This document shows positions 29,101-37,716 of a DNA stretch of 64,000 nt, piece after piece (within the stretch, counting starts at the first letter, position 1; the number at the start of each line of letters is the position of its first letter). The DNA is from Candidatus Dormiibacterota bacterium. Its GTDB lineage: Bacteria > Acidobacteriota > Polarisedimenticolia > Gp22-AA2. A program made the translations under genes and the position numbers. The notes under the pieces were generated by a model. That model did not search any database. It was not told the DNA's origin and saw only the letters and a list, made by a program, of their open reading frames with translations. The DNA lies in the NCBI GenBank assembly GCA_035635555.1, contig DASQAT010000001.1, forward strand, positions 62,001-126,000. Reading direction: 5' to 3'.

Positions 29101-29240
29101 AGCTGCAGCGGCCGCTGGCGGTCGCCGTCATCGGCGGACTCCTGTTCTCGACCATCGCCACCCTGTACATGCTGCCTGCCCTGGCCGGGTTCTTCCTGCG
29201 ACACATCGGGGAGCAGGCGCCGGGCTCCGGCGCTCCATGA
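26187..29240 (+). CDS. RND efflux pump permease (AcrB/HAE-1-like)
   Basis: A 1017-residue inner membrane pump with twelve helices and two large periplasmic loops. The proton-relay acidic pair is present in helix 4 (AIGLVIDDAIVVVEAI), and the matching Lys is in helix 10 (VGLVVKNGVLLIDIA). The DD pair argues for organic-substrate (HAE-type) rather than heavy-metal pumps of CusA type. The docking and porter domains are complete. GTG start overlapping the adaptor stop. Substrate unknown; the attached two-component genes suggest induction by the substrate or by envelope stress. Confidence 0.95.
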   Translation: MSGGDLYSGLDRYRTLTLTLTIGLMFAGGLSLWGLGSGIYPEVEFPRIVVVARSGDMPPEQMQASVVRPLEQSLATVIGVRRIRTRIIRGAAEIALQFAEGTDMWRSLQLADAAISEARSQIPPDTEIESQKITPADFPILSFNLIGGTATSRREAADFIVRPAFSRAPGVGRVEVVGGDPREVEVVVDPARLATLRLRPSLLAQRVGNAIVRRAVGRFDQDRQLVTIVAETRVSDPADLSRIPVAAGPNGSVALGEVAQVFDGAPDRTLAVHAPEGDAVQISVSRVVGASAPDVVREVQEIAAALRLPEAIRLVQVYNQGELIRESILGIRDAIVIGILLTIGVLAFFLRNVRAGILAALSVPVTLLVTFLAIRLTGQTLNLMSLGGMAVAIGLVIDDAIVVVEAITRRIDEGEAPELAVRGGLREMTAPVVGTTVTTVVVFVPLAFLSGIVGSFFAALALTLVSAVLISLFFAVFVLPLIAGHFLRPRPAARAVSGRGLGARYARTLRRALHRPAAMAAGACALVLLGAFIATRIPSGFLPEMDEGAFVLDYFLPAGTSLEATDAAALRIESILGQTPGISNWSRRTGAELGPVTATQLNRGDIAVLLKPRGMRSPAEDVMDEVRGRVEHELPGVRVEFVQILEDVLNDLAGNPRPLEVRIVGQDQSVLSRFADEVERRLQDTPHLVDYYRGVEGEVPVLRYALQGDAAQRAGLSPAEVGEDLATALRGSEVGSVPRLDRLVPVRVRFPDAVRFRAEALATWPLALGPSAAPISSLARVVEDKGASVLLRENLSPAAVATGDVEGGDLGGLVKEVRRRLHDMVLPPGYRIEVGGRAESQARAFQQLVVVLVLGILAVFAVLVAQFRAGRAALLVLLAVPPALAGGLLFLAVAGVPLNVSSLMGLVLLVGLVVKNGVLLIDIALERLRDGLPLPVALSGAGRRRLRPILMTTLCTIFGLLPLALSLGAGSELQRPLAVAVIGGLLFSTIATLYMLPALAGFFLRHIGEQAPGSGAP

Positions 29241-29947
29241 GCCCCGGAGGCGGGCGGCGCATCCTGCTCGTCGAAGACGACGCCGAGACACGCGAGGCCG
29301 TGGGGCGGGTCCTCGCCGACGATGGCCACCACGTGACGAGCGTCGATCGCGGCGAGGCCGGGACCCGTGCCCTCGCGGGCGGCGAAATCGCCGCCGTGGT
29401 CCTCGACGTCGGGCTGCCGGACGGGAGCGGATTCGATCTGTGCCGCGCCTGGCGCGCCGCCGGCGTGCGCGTCCCTGTCCTGATGCTGACGGCGCGCACG
29501 GACGTCTCGTCTCGCGTCAAGGGACTCGACGCGGGGGCGGACGATTATCTCGGGAAGCCGTTCGCCCTGTCGGAGCTGCGCGCGCGTCTGCGGGCGCTCC
29601 TGCGCCGTGGGGCCGACCCGGAGCGGCGGCAGGTGCTGCGGCTGGGCCCGGTGACTCTCGACTTCGGCCGCCGCCAGGCCTTCGTCGGGAAGACCGAGGT
29701 CCCGCTGACGCGGCGCGAGATCGACGTGCTCGAGAGGCTCGCCTGGGCCCGCGGTCACGCCGTGTCGCGCGCCGATCTCCTGGAGGAGATCTGGGGAGAG
29801 TCCACGCCGGAGACGGCGGCGAGCCTGGAGGTGATCGTCGCCCGCGTGCGCCGGAAGCTCGAGCGGGGGGACAAGGAGTCCCTCATCCGCACGGTTCGCG
29901 GCTTCGGCTACGCCTTGGCCGGCGGTCCCGGGGGAAAGACGACATGA
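29237..29947 (+). CDS. OmpR/PhoB-type response regulator of the efflux operon
   Basis: 236 residues: receiver (about 8-120; VVLDVGLPDGSG phosphoacceptor, DDYLGKPF with the conserved Lys) and winged-helix DNA-binding domain (about 140-225; LTRREIDVLERLAW, RKLERGDKESLIRTVRGFGYAL). It overlaps the pump stop and the kinase start by four bases each. Position makes it the likely autoregulator of the efflux operon. Confidence 0.95.
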   Translation: MSPGGGRRILLVEDDAETREAVGRVLADDGHHVTSVDRGEAGTRALAGGEIAAVVLDVGLPDGSGFDLCRAWRAAGVRVPVLMLTARTDVSSRVKGLDAGADDYLGKPFALSELRARLRALLRRGADPERRQVLRLGPVTLDFGRRQAFVGKTEVPLTRREIDVLERLAWARGHAVSRADLLEEIWGESTPETAASLEVIVARVRRKLERGDKESLIRTVRGFGYALAGGPGGKTT

Positions 29948-31296
29948 GCGCCCGCTCGCTGACCACGCGCGTGCTGCGGGGGACCGTATTCGTGGCGCTG
30001 GCCACCGCCCTGGCCGGGGCCGCCACGGCGACTCTGATCGCCCGGGGTCTCTGGGAGGCGCACGAGCGCGGCGCGCTGCGCGATCTGGCGGCCGGACTGG
30101 CGGGGGCGGTCGAGCGCGAGTCGGCCGAGGAAGGGGGCACGCTGGACGCGGCGGTCGCGGAGGCGCTCCGGGAGAGCGTGACCGCGGGGCAGCGCGCGGA
30201 AGTCTGGCGCGGGTCGGTCCTGGTCGCATCGAGCCCTCCGGGATCTCCGCTCGGTCCTCCCGCAGGATCCGGCGCGACGGCGCGCGAGGCGTGGCTCGTC
30301 GAGACCCGCTCGCTCTCGGGCGGTCTGATCCTTCTCGTGGCCGCGCCGCGCGAGCGGCTCGCTGAGGGGCTCCGCATCTTCGGCTGGTCGCTGCTTCTCT
30401 CCGCCCCGGTCTGCGTGGTGCTCGCGCTGCTCACCGGCCGCGTCGTCGGGCGGCGCGCCGCGCGTCCGCTCCTCGAGTTCCGGGATCGCATCGCCGCGGC
30501 GCGGCCGTTCGATCCCCTGCCGCAGGGCCCGCCGCCGGATGTCCTGGAGGTGGCCCAGCTGGAGGCCTCGTTCCGCGGTCTGTGGGAGCGGCTGCGCCGG
30601 GCAATGGCGCGCGAGGTGGAGTTCGCGGCGAACGCCGCGCACGAGCTGCGCACGCCCTTGACCCGGATCCGGCTGCACGCCGAGCGAGCCTGCGCCGAAG
30701 CCGGCGCCGCGTCCGCGGAGCTGCGCGATCTGACCGAGGAGATCGACCGGGTGGTGCGGCTCGTCGACTCGCTCCTGGTCCTGGCGCGGGATGCCGCCTC
30801 CGGGATCCCGGCCGGCGAGGCGGTGAACGTTTCGGATGTGGCCGCGGTCGCGGCGCGGCGCGTGTTCGCGGGGACGGCGCCGCCTCTGATCGAGGCCCCG
30901 GACGAATCCCTCGTGCGGGGGGACGAGGCGCTGCTCGGGATCGCCGTGGAGAACCTGCTCGACAACGCGCGCAAGTTCTCTCAGCCCGGCCGGGCCCCGC
31001 GAGTCGTGGTCAATGGAGACGGCGCTTCGGTCCGGCTGACGGTCACCAGCCCGGGGACCCGGATCCCGCGCGGCGAGGCGGAACATCTGTTCGAGCGTTT
31101 CTACCGCGGCCCCGAGGCCCGGGTCGCGTTCGCCGGGCACGGGCTCGGGCTTCCCCTCGCCCGTCACATCGCCCGTTTGCACGGCGGCGACGTCCGCTGC
31201 GTGTCGGGGCCCGACGAGGAAGCGTGCTTCGAGCTGACGTTGCCGGGCTGGCATCCGCTGGAGAGCGAGCGGCCGTCGAGCGAAGAGCGGTCCTGA
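29944..31296 (+). CDS. Sensor histidine kinase of the efflux operon
   Basis: 450 residues. Two membrane helices (about 10-33 and 140-165) enclose a periplasmic sensor of about 105 residues. A HAMP linker follows, then HisKA with the phosphoacceptor in AANAAHELRTPL and HATPase with LLDNARKFS (N box) and HGLGLPLARHI (G2 box). The G1 box (usually DxGxG) is degenerate (TSPGTRIP), which may lower ATP binding. ATG overlaps the regulator stop. Last gene of the efflux operon; its stop lies three bases before a convergent gene. Confidence 0.92.
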   Translation: MSARSLTTRVLRGTVFVALATALAGAATATLIARGLWEAHERGALRDLAAGLAGAVERESAEEGGTLDAAVAEALRESVTAGQRAEVWRGSVLVASSPPGSPLGPPAGSGATAREAWLVETRSLSGGLILLVAAPRERLAEGLRIFGWSLLLSAPVCVVLALLTGRVVGRRAARPLLEFRDRIAAARPFDPLPQGPPPDVLEVAQLEASFRGLWERLRRAMAREVEFAANAAHELRTPLTRIRLHAERACAEAGAASAELRDLTEEIDRVVRLVDSLLVLARDAASGIPAGEAVNVSDVAAVAARRVFAGTAPPLIEAPDESLVRGDEALLGIAVENLLDNARKFSQPGRAPRVVVNGDGASVRLTVTSPGTRIPRGEAEHLFERFYRGPEARVAFAGHGLGLPLARHIARLHGGDVRCVSGPDEEACFELTLPGWHPLESERPSSEERS

Positions 31297-31299
31297 TCC

Positions 31300-32358
31300 C
31301 TAGCCGGCCGGACGGACCACGAGGATCTTCCCCTCCGGCCCGTCCGCGACGTACGCGACCCCTTCGTCGGTGACGACGGCGTTGCGCGCTCCCTTGGCGG
31401 TCGGGCTCGAGGAGATCCGCAGCAGCGTGCCTTCTTCGTCCAGACGGGCGACGGTGAGCGTCGCCGCGCCGGCCGCCGCGGCGTACACCGTCCTTTGCGC
31501 CGGCAGGAAGTCGAGATTGTCGACGCCCGCCCCCGTCTCCACTCTCGAGAGGATGCGACCATCCGCCGAGGCGGCCAGGGCCTCGACATGGTCGGTGCAG
31601 GCCACCATGAGGAAGCGGCCGTCCTCGGAAAGGGCGAGGCCCCTCGGTCCTTCCTCGCCGCAGGCCGGCATCCAGGTCGCAGTCACCTTGCGCGTCTGGG
31701 TCGAGATCCGCAGGGTTCGATCCTTGTCCTCGAGGTTCGTGTAGAAGAACCCGTGAGCGTCGTCCACGGCATAGCCTTCCGGATCGCCGTCCAGCGTGAT
31801 GCGGCCGGCGGTCTTCGGCGCGCCGGGGGTCTTCACATCGAGGATGACGATCGATTGATCCCGGGGGGTCGTGACCCAGACCTCCTTCGTGGCGGCGACG
31901 AACGCCACACCGTCGGGCATCGAGGCGAGAGTCGCGCAGCCGCGGCGCTCCAGCGTCACCGCGTCTACCGCGCACACGCTCGAATCGGCGCGGTCCCCCA
32001 CGTACACGACACCATCCCCCACCGTCGCCGAGCTGGGTCCAACCTTGCGCTTCTTCCCGTTGCGCTCCACATCCGCGACCGGGAATTTCTCGACCCGGCT
32101 GATCGCCTGCGTGCGCGTGTCGATCACGTCGGCGCTGCCGGTCCCGCCCGCGGGGACCCAGACGCGGTGCCGGGCCCGATCCACGACCAGGTAGTCGAGG
32201 GCGACGCCATCCGCCGGAGCGCCGGGGAGGAGGAGAGACGTCACCGCTGCCGACGTCGCGACCGGCGGCGCGGGAGCGGGCGGCGGGGGCGCAGCGAGGG
32301 CGGCGGTCACGACGAACAGGGTGACGAGCGGAAAACGTCCTCCTCTCAGCACATGCAT
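31300..32358 (-). CDS. Secreted YncE-like beta-propeller protein
   Basis: 352 residues: signal peptide and Pro/Ala-rich linker (1-40), then about six to seven WD40/YVTN-like blades, for example VVDRARHRVWVPAGGTGSADVID, VGDRADSSVCAVDAVT, FVAATKEVWVTT, and GLALSEDGRFLMVACTD. Such propellers act as binding scaffolds in the periplasm; no active site is evident. GGGAGGTCTGTC before the ATG fixes the start. With the peroxiredoxin and oxidoreductase genes upstream (gaps of 30 and 34 bases) it probably forms a three-gene transcript. Confidence 0.85.
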   Translation of the reverse strand: MHVLRGGRFPLVTLFVVTAALAAPPPPAPAPPVATSAAVTSLLLPGAPADGVALDYLVVDRARHRVWVPAGGTGSADVIDTRTQAISRVEKFPVADVERNGKKRKVGPSSATVGDGVVYVGDRADSSVCAVDAVTLERRGCATLASMPDGVAFVAATKEVWVTTPRDQSIVILDVKTPGAPKTAGRITLDGDPEGYAVDDAHGFFYTNLEDKDRTLRISTQTRKVTATWMPACGEEGPRGLALSEDGRFLMVACTDHVEALAASADGRILSRVETGAGVDNLDFLPAQRTVYAAAAGAATLTVARLDEEGTLLRISSSPTAKGARNAVVTDEGVAYVADGPEGKILVVRPAG

Positions 32359-32388
32359 GACAGACCTCCCGTCTGGATCAGGGTCACA

Positions 32389-32934
32389 TCAGTGCTTCTG
32401 CAGGCCGGCGAGCGCCGCGAGCACCTCGTCGCTGTGCGCGGCGGGGTCCACCTGGGTGTACACCTTGGCGATCTTCCCCTCCGGATCGATGATGAACGTG
32501 TTCCGCGCCGCCAGCTTCGAGCCCTTGTACTCCATCGCCGAGCCGTACGCCGCCGTGACCTTCGCGTCCGGGTCCGAGAGCAGCGTGAAGTTGAGACCCT
32601 CCTTGGCGCAGAACCCCTTGTGCGAATCGGCGCTGTCGACGCTGACGCCGAGGATCACGGCTCCGGTCTGTTCGTACTTCGCCAGGTCGCGCTGAAAGTT
32701 GTGCGCCTCGAGCGTGCAGCCGCTCGTGAAGTCCTTGGGGTAGAAGTAGAGCACGACCCACTTTCCACGGTAGTCCTTCAGGCTCGTCTGCTTTCCTTCA
32801 TTCGTGGTGAGAGTGAAGTCGGGAGCGGGCGTCCCGGCCGCCGGGAGCCCGGCGGCGGGGCCTGCCGGTGCGGCCGCCGCGAGCGCGACGGCGCCGGCGA
32901 CGAGAGCGACGGACGAAAGCAATCTTCTGATCAT
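32389..32934 (-). CDS. Exported peroxiredoxin (AhpC/TSA, Bcp-like)
   Basis: 181 residues: signal peptide (about 1-28), then a thioredoxin-fold peroxiredoxin with PAPDFTLTTNEGKQTSLKDYRGK and VVLYFYPKDFTSGCTLEA. The peroxidatic Cys lies in SGCTLEA, where Bcp-type enzymes have PGCT. A second Cys (GFCAKEG) about 35 residues later could resolve it. The catalytic Arg may be in AARNTFIIDP. It should reduce peroxides in the periplasm with an electron donor not seen here. The weak GAGGTCACG lies before the ATG. Confidence 0.9.
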   Translation of the reverse strand: MIRRLLSSVALVAGAVALAAAAPAGPAAGLPAAGTPAPDFTLTTNEGKQTSLKDYRGKWVVLYFYPKDFTSGCTLEAHNFQRDLAKYEQTGAVILGVSVDSADSHKGFCAKEGLNFTLLSDPDAKVTAAYGSAMEYKGSKLAARNTFIIDPEGKIAKVYTQVDPAAHSDEVLAALAGLQKH

Positions 32935-32968
32935 CGTGACCTCGACTCCTTCGTGAAAGGCGGCGCGG

Positions 32969-33610
32969 TCATTTGCGCAGCAGCTTGAAAGCGTGCGTCC
33001 AGTCGTTCCGCAGGAAACCGGGGACGCACCAGAGGATGCACAGCGGCTCGATGGCGCGGGCGGCCTCGGCCTTCCCCATGTCGGCCGTCTCCCAGCCGAA
33101 CTGCTCCAGAATGCCGGTGACGGTCTTCTTCGCCCCCGCGTCGTTGCCGCAGATGAACATGGTCGGGGGGCCGCCCTTGAACTCGGGATTGACCATGCAG
33201 GCGCTGCCCACCGAGTTGAACGCCTTGACGAGCTTCGCGCCTGCGAACTCGCGCTGCAGCCTCTCCATGAGCGATTCGTCGAGACTGGTGAAGAGCTTCA
33301 GGACGCCGTTCGTCGGAGGCGCATCGGCGATCGGGTTCGTCACGTCGACGACCGTCTTGCCCGACAGATTCGAAGCACCCGCCGCGCGCAGCGCCTCGGC
33401 GCTCGCCGTCCCCTTCACCGCCAGGACGACCATCTCGCCGGTCTTCGCCGCCTCGGCGAACGAACCGACCCGGCCCTTCGGATTCTTTCCCGTCCACTCC
33501 TTCAGCTTCGCCGGCTCGCGCGTCCCCATCACGACTTCGTGGCCATGCTTCAGGAATCCGCTCGCCAGAGTCTTCGCAACGTCGCCCGAACCGAGCACTC
33601 CGACTCTCAT
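32969..33610 (-). CDS. NADP/F420-dependent oxidoreductase-like protein
   Basis: 213 residues: N-terminal Rossmann fold with GVLGSGDVAKTLASGFLKHGHEVVMGTR, the NADP-binding start of the F420H2:NADP+ oxidoreductase (Fno-like) family. It continues with DVTNPI and KAFNSVGSACMVNP. Many bacterial members reduce other substrates and do not use F420; the substrate cannot be told. The ATG at 33610 is preferred because GGAGGAGGCC lies directly upstream; an ATG four codons earlier is itself part of that site. Confidence 0.85.
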   Translation of the reverse strand: MRVGVLGSGDVAKTLASGFLKHGHEVVMGTREPAKLKEWTGKNPKGRVGSFAEAAKTGEMVVLAVKGTASAEALRAAGASNLSGKTVVDVTNPIADAPPTNGVLKLFTSLDESLMERLQREFAGAKLVKAFNSVGSACMVNPEFKGGPPTMFICGNDAGAKKTVTGILEQFGWETADMGKAEAARAIEPLCILWCVPGFLRNDWTHAFKLLRK

Positions 33611-33694
33611 GGCCTCCTCCATCGTGGGATAGGAGGACTATACGCCACCCGGGCGGGCGCGGCGACCCGCTCATCCCCTCTGTCCCGCCTCACC

Positions 33695-33985
33695 TCAATG
33701 AAAGACCTGGTCCTTGGGCTCGATCAACCTCACATCGCCAAAGTTCGCCTCATAACGTTTGAGATTGTCCTCGAGCGCACCGATGATTCTCTTGAGGTGT
33801 CCCGGGGTCACGACGACCCGGGCCACGAGGTGCGTCCCCGCGGGAGAGTTCAGGAGCCAGTCGATGATGAATTCCTCCGGCGTGTGGGACACCAGCATGT
33901 TGTTGCTGTACCGCCCACGGGACATCTCGTCGCCCGTGACGACTTGAATCATTCCCTGCGGTGGTGCTTTCGGTTCGTTCGCCAT
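33695..33985 (-). CDS. DUF3467 family protein
   Basis: 96 residues, soluble. The pattern YSNNMLVSHTPEEFIIDWLL followed by ARVVVTPGHLKRIIGALEDNLKRYE matches DUF3467, small proteins found widely and of unknown function. Some members are found near genes for gas vesicles or signalling, but nothing of that kind is near here. The ATG at 33985 is the natural family start. Confidence 0.9.
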   Translation of the reverse strand: MANEPKAPPQGMIQVVTGDEMSRGRYSNNMLVSHTPEEFIIDWLLNSPAGTHLVARVVVTPGHLKRIIGALEDNLKRYEANFGDVRLIEPKDQVFH

Positions 33986-34068
33986 GGTCAGGACTCCCTG
34001 TGTGTTGTGTTACAGGACCGACATGATACCGTGAGGGGCTGGCGGTCGAGGACCTTTGACCGCTCGGC

Positions 34069-36435
34069 TCAATTCACCGGCCGCCGACGACCCCCTCCGG
34101 GAGAGCCCCCGGCTCCGGCGACCTTCAGCGTCACGGTGACCGAACGGCTCAGCGGGACAAGGCTGAGAAGGTCCGTCGCGGTGATCTGGAACTGCGCGGT
34201 CGTGTTCCCCGACTCGATCGGAGCCGTCATGCCGGCGGAAAGCAGTGCCGTATCACCGCTCCCCAGGCCGTTGATCCGGCTCGTCGACAACCGGACCGGC
34301 CAGGGGCCCGACGCCGACACCTGGTAGTTTTGACTGTCCGGGCTCATGTTGATCAGCCCCAGCGTGATGGCGCCCGTCGCACCGGGTGTCAGAGAAATCG
34401 TGGATGCCTGCGCCGCCAGCTCCATGTCGTCGCTGCCGCCATTGAGCGCCTCGGCGATGTCCTTGGCATTGCCTAAATCACCGCGACTGGCTTTCGGATC
34501 GCAGACCGTGAGCTCGATCCGGCTGAGGGCCTCATTGACGGTGCTGGCGCTGGTCAGGCGGGGGAGATCGAGAGGCCGTCCTCGCGTCAGACGACCCGTC
34601 TCGAGATTGAGCCAGACATCGAGGAGCGTCAGCGCGGCTCTCGCCCTGATATCGTTCCGGGGCAGCCGCGGCTGGAGGGCATCGCAACTGATCGAAGCGC
34701 ATTCCGGGAAGACGCTCGAACTCTTCCCTACCTCCGCGAACAAAGCTTGAAGGTCCGACGGACCGATCTGGTGAAAACCGTCATCGCTGCACTGGTGCGC
34801 CCAGAAACCGGCGCCCCGGGGCTGGGAGAGCTCGAAGGCGCCGACATCGCAGCCTGGTCCCTGCGGCCTGGGTACCCCTCGCTGATCGGTCGTGATGGGA
34901 AGGCCCTGCTCGTCCGTGCAGGCAGCCGCGGGAACGTGGTCGACGGCACGACCGCCAGGCAGCAGGGCCACGGTGTAGGTGGGCCCGAGGTTGTCGGCCA
35001 GCAGCGGAATCGGAGTGCCATAGTAGGGCTGGCTCTCCAGGAACTGCGTCCAATCGATTCCAACCACATCACCACTCAGGCCATCGCTCATTCCCTGGCA
35101 GTTTTGGTTTTCGCCCAGGATGCTGCCGCCGAGCGAGGTGATGCTCCCCTCACAATCATCGGGCAATAGCGCTGCATCCGTGAAGTTCCCGGCGATGATG
35201 CTGTTTTTGAGAAGGAGCATCCCGGCCGATGGGAAACGGACCCCGCCCCTGACGTTGCCCGCAATCGTGCTGCTCGCCGCGATCGTCGTCGCCCCAGGGG
35301 CGGCATATGCGCCGCCGAGTCCACCCGCCCCCATGAAGCCTTCGTTCCGGCCAATTGTGCTGTCGACGATCCTCAGCGTTCCGGCACCGTTTGCCGCGCC
35401 TCCGTTGCCTTCCCCCTGGTTACCAGAGACCGTCGATCTGATCAGTGTCAGGGAACCTCGATTTGTGATCCCACCGCCAAAGCCGTATTGCTGCCCACCC
35501 GCTCCGGTCCAGTTGGCCATCACCGTGCTCTGCAGAACCGTCGCCGTGCCTTCATTGTTCAGGCCGCCGCCCCGCCAGTACCCGTTCCCACCGACTATCG
35601 TGCGTGTCAGCGTCAAGGTACCCAGATTGTGAATGGCCTGTGAGGCGCCGGAGGAATTGCCGGTAACCTGCCCGTCCTCGACAGCCATCGTCCCGGAAGT
35701 GTCGTTGAACAGGGCGATCCCTTGCAGGCCGTGGGCCCTGTCACCGTGGCCGGAATTACCGGAAATCGTCGTCCCGACCATCGTGACCTGCCCGTTGCTG
35801 TAGATACCCCCGCCGTATGCGTCCTCGCCATCAGCCTGGTTTTGCTCGATGGCGCTGTTGTTCAGCACGAGAGTGCCGCTGTTGAAGATCCCGCCACCCT
35901 TGACGGAGTCGTTACGGAATCTGTAGGAGCAAAAATTATTCTCATCACAGGTCTTGCCACTGACCTTGTTGGACCGCACGGTCGAGTCGTTCAGCGTGAG
36001 CGTGCCGTTGTTGTAGATTCCGCCCCCCTCCTCAATAATCGGCTTGCCATATGGCCAGGGGACGATCGTCGGTTGCAACAAGCCGTTTCTGACCGTCAGC
36101 ATCGAGATCGTCACGACCGCCGGCGAGGCGACATTGAATACACGGCCTGTGAGGTTGCCATCGACGATCGTCTGATCCCGGCCCAGGCCCGTGATCGTGA
36201 GGTCCTTGTCGATCATCAATTCGCCCGCGGTCAAGACGATCGGCAGCCCGGCCAGAGCGGCGTCAAATTGAATCTCGTCCCCCCGCGAGGCGACCGTGAT
36301 GGCATCCCGGAAGGATCCCGGCCCGCTGTCGTTGGGGTTGGTCACACGAATGGTCGCGGCCTGCAGCCCCGGAGCCAGAACCGCCAGCGCCCCCAGGAGC
36401 GCGCCCAACAGCTCAGCGAATGGCCTCGTCCTCAT
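34069..36435 (-). CDS. Large secreted parallel beta-helix protein
   Basis: 788 residues. Signal peptide (about 1-26), then IRVTNPNDSGPGSFRDAI, the start typical of right-handed beta-helix surface proteins. Repeated coils run to about residue 470, each ending in motifs such as GGGIYNNGTLTLNDSTVRSN, GGGIFNSGTLVLNNS and GGGITNRGSLTLIRSTVSGNQ. The block DVGAFELSQPRG closes the helix. The C-terminal 250 residues look like a Cys-containing helical segment plus an Ig-like sandwich. It is probably surface-exposed or released. No enzymatic residues can be named. Confidence 0.85.
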   Translation of the reverse strand: MRTRPFAELLGALLGALAVLAPGLQAATIRVTNPNDSGPGSFRDAITVASRGDEIQFDAALAGLPIVLTAGELMIDKDLTITGLGRDQTIVDGNLTGRVFNVASPAVVTISMLTVRNGLLQPTIVPWPYGKPIIEEGGGIYNNGTLTLNDSTVRSNKVSGKTCDENNFCSYRFRNDSVKGGGIFNSGTLVLNNSAIEQNQADGEDAYGGGIYSNGQVTMVGTTISGNSGHGDRAHGLQGIALFNDTSGTMAVEDGQVTGNSSGASQAIHNLGTLTLTRTIVGGNGYWRGGGLNNEGTATVLQSTVMANWTGAGGQQYGFGGGITNRGSLTLIRSTVSGNQGEGNGGAANGAGTLRIVDSTIGRNEGFMGAGGLGGAYAAPGATTIAASSTIAGNVRGGVRFPSAGMLLLKNSIIAGNFTDAALLPDDCEGSITSLGGSILGENQNCQGMSDGLSGDVVGIDWTQFLESQPYYGTPIPLLADNLGPTYTVALLPGGRAVDHVPAAACTDEQGLPITTDQRGVPRPQGPGCDVGAFELSQPRGAGFWAHQCSDDGFHQIGPSDLQALFAEVGKSSSVFPECASISCDALQPRLPRNDIRARAALTLLDVWLNLETGRLTRGRPLDLPRLTSASTVNEALSRIELTVCDPKASRGDLGNAKDIAEALNGGSDDMELAAQASTISLTPGATGAITLGLINMSPDSQNYQVSASGPWPVRLSTSRINGLGSGDTALLSAGMTAPIESGNTTAQFQITATDLLSLVPLSRSVTVTLKVAGAGGSPGGGRRRPVN

Positions 36436-36528
36436 TGCTGGTACCGTGAGAGATTTGCATCATTATTGATCCAAGCCGCAATCTCTCGCAAGGGGATGGA
36501 TGATGTGCGCCGGCAGGAGGACTGAGGG

Positions 36529-36560
36529 GGGGTGCCGGCTCAGAGTTCGGCCGGCACCCC
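36529..36560 (-). terminator. Perfect 11-bp hairpin downstream of secreted OB-like gene
   Basis: GGGGTGCCGGC (36529-36539) pairs with GCCGGCACCCC (36550-36560) around a ten-base loop. It lies 23 bases past the stop of the minus-strand gene starting at 36913 and before the promoter-proximal part of nothing on that strand except the beta-helix gene. No T-tract follows. Confidence 0.5.
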
Positions 36561-36583
36561 TGATGTAGCGGGATCCCGAACTG

Positions 36584-36913
36584 CTACTTCTTCTTCTTGG
36601 ACGTCTTCGTGGCCTTGGCCACCTTGATGGCGCTCACGCCTTCGTGATCCCCATTGTCGTTGTCCTGGCAGGTCAACGTCACCTTCTGCCCTGCCTTGAG
36701 TGTTTTCAGCGAGCCCACGGCCTGGTCGAGGACCGGCACGGTCATGTCCGTGCCGGTGTCGTCCTTGAACGTGATTTTCTTGCCTTCCGGGTCGACCGAG
36801 ACGACCGTGCCGGCCATGTTGTGGGTCTTACCTGACGCGAGCACAGGGCTGCGGTGAGCCAGGACCGAAGTGGTCACGAACACGGCGAAGACCAACAGAA
36901 GCACTCTTTTCAT
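36584..36913 (-). CDS. Small secreted protein with OB-like domain and Lys-rich tail
   Basis: 109 residues: signal peptide (about 1-26), then a beta-rich domain (MAGTVVSVDPEGKKITFKDDTG, VGSLKTLKAGQKVTLTCQDND). This resembles the OB-fold-like DUF5666/YgiW type of periplasmic protein. It ends in TKTSKKKK. Function unknown. GGGAGGGATA before the ATG supports the start. Confidence 0.75.
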   Translation of the reverse strand: MKRVLLLVFAVFVTTSVLAHRSPVLASGKTHNMAGTVVSVDPEGKKITFKDDTGTDMTVPVLDQAVGSLKTLKAGQKVTLTCQDNDNGDHEGVSAIKVAKATKTSKKKK

Positions 36914-37127
36914 TATCCCTCCCCGGGAGCGTTATGGTTTGCCCCGATGTGGCGCGATGCTACCACACTCGCATTCGCCGGGACCCGGCGCGCGATTCAG
37001 CGCATTGAAGATGATACCGTCCAGAAATCTGGACAGGCCCTGGAGTTCCGTGTGCCCTGCCCTTCCCGCCGCCTGGACCCTATATTGCCGCGGATGACGA
37101 ACGTCAACGGCTGAGGAGGGAAGCGAC

Positions 37128-37592
37128 ATGCACGCATTGATCTCCTTCGTCAAGAAACATCCGGTGATCGGCGGGGTCTTCTTCGCAATCTTCGGCGTCT
37201 TCATGGTCTACGTGAGCATCGACGGCGCGAAGCGATTTCGTCTCTATGAGAACGCCAAGGAGCTCACGGGCCAGGTTCTGTCCATCAGGGAAGCGAGCCG
37301 CGTCCCACCCCGCTTCGATCTCACGGTCTCCTGGTCCGACGGTCCATCAGCAGAGCAGACCGTCATCCGGACCGGACCAAAAGCGGCGGACGACCTCAAG
37401 GAAGGCGATTCGGTTCAGATCCTCGTGAGCAAGGTCAATGGCGCCGTTATTCTCGCGTCCCAGCGCCCCGAGGACAGCCCGCTCAACCTGGCCGGATTCG
37501 AGGCGACGCCTATCATTTTCTTCGGGATCGGCGCTTCGCTGTTCGGAATCCTGCTGGCGCTGTACGGAAAGCGGTGGCTGCAGAGCGTCTAA
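37128..37592 (+). CDS. DUF3592-like two-helix membrane protein
   Basis: 154 residues. Membrane helix near 14-30, a beta-rich extracytoplasmic domain (TGQVLSIREASRVPPRFDLTVSWSDG, then DSVQILVSKVNGAVILASQ), and a second helix near 125-146. This order is that of DUF3592 proteins, function unknown. GGAGGGAAGCGAC before the ATG fixes the start. Confidence 0.72.
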   Translation: MHALISFVKKHPVIGGVFFAIFGVFMVYVSIDGAKRFRLYENAKELTGQVLSIREASRVPPRFDLTVSWSDGPSAEQTVIRTGPKAADDLKEGDSVQILVSKVNGAVILASQRPEDSPLNLAGFEATPIIFFGIGASLFGILLALYGKRWLQSV

Positions 37593-37716
37593 CCCGCTGA
37601 GCAGACTCCGCGGCGGTACCCGCAAGTTCCTTGCGCCCAGGTGAGCCTTGACCGCACATTTCCATAAAGGCCACTGCGGCCACCCTGACAAAATTCAGGA
37701 CCCGTGAGGGCGAACC

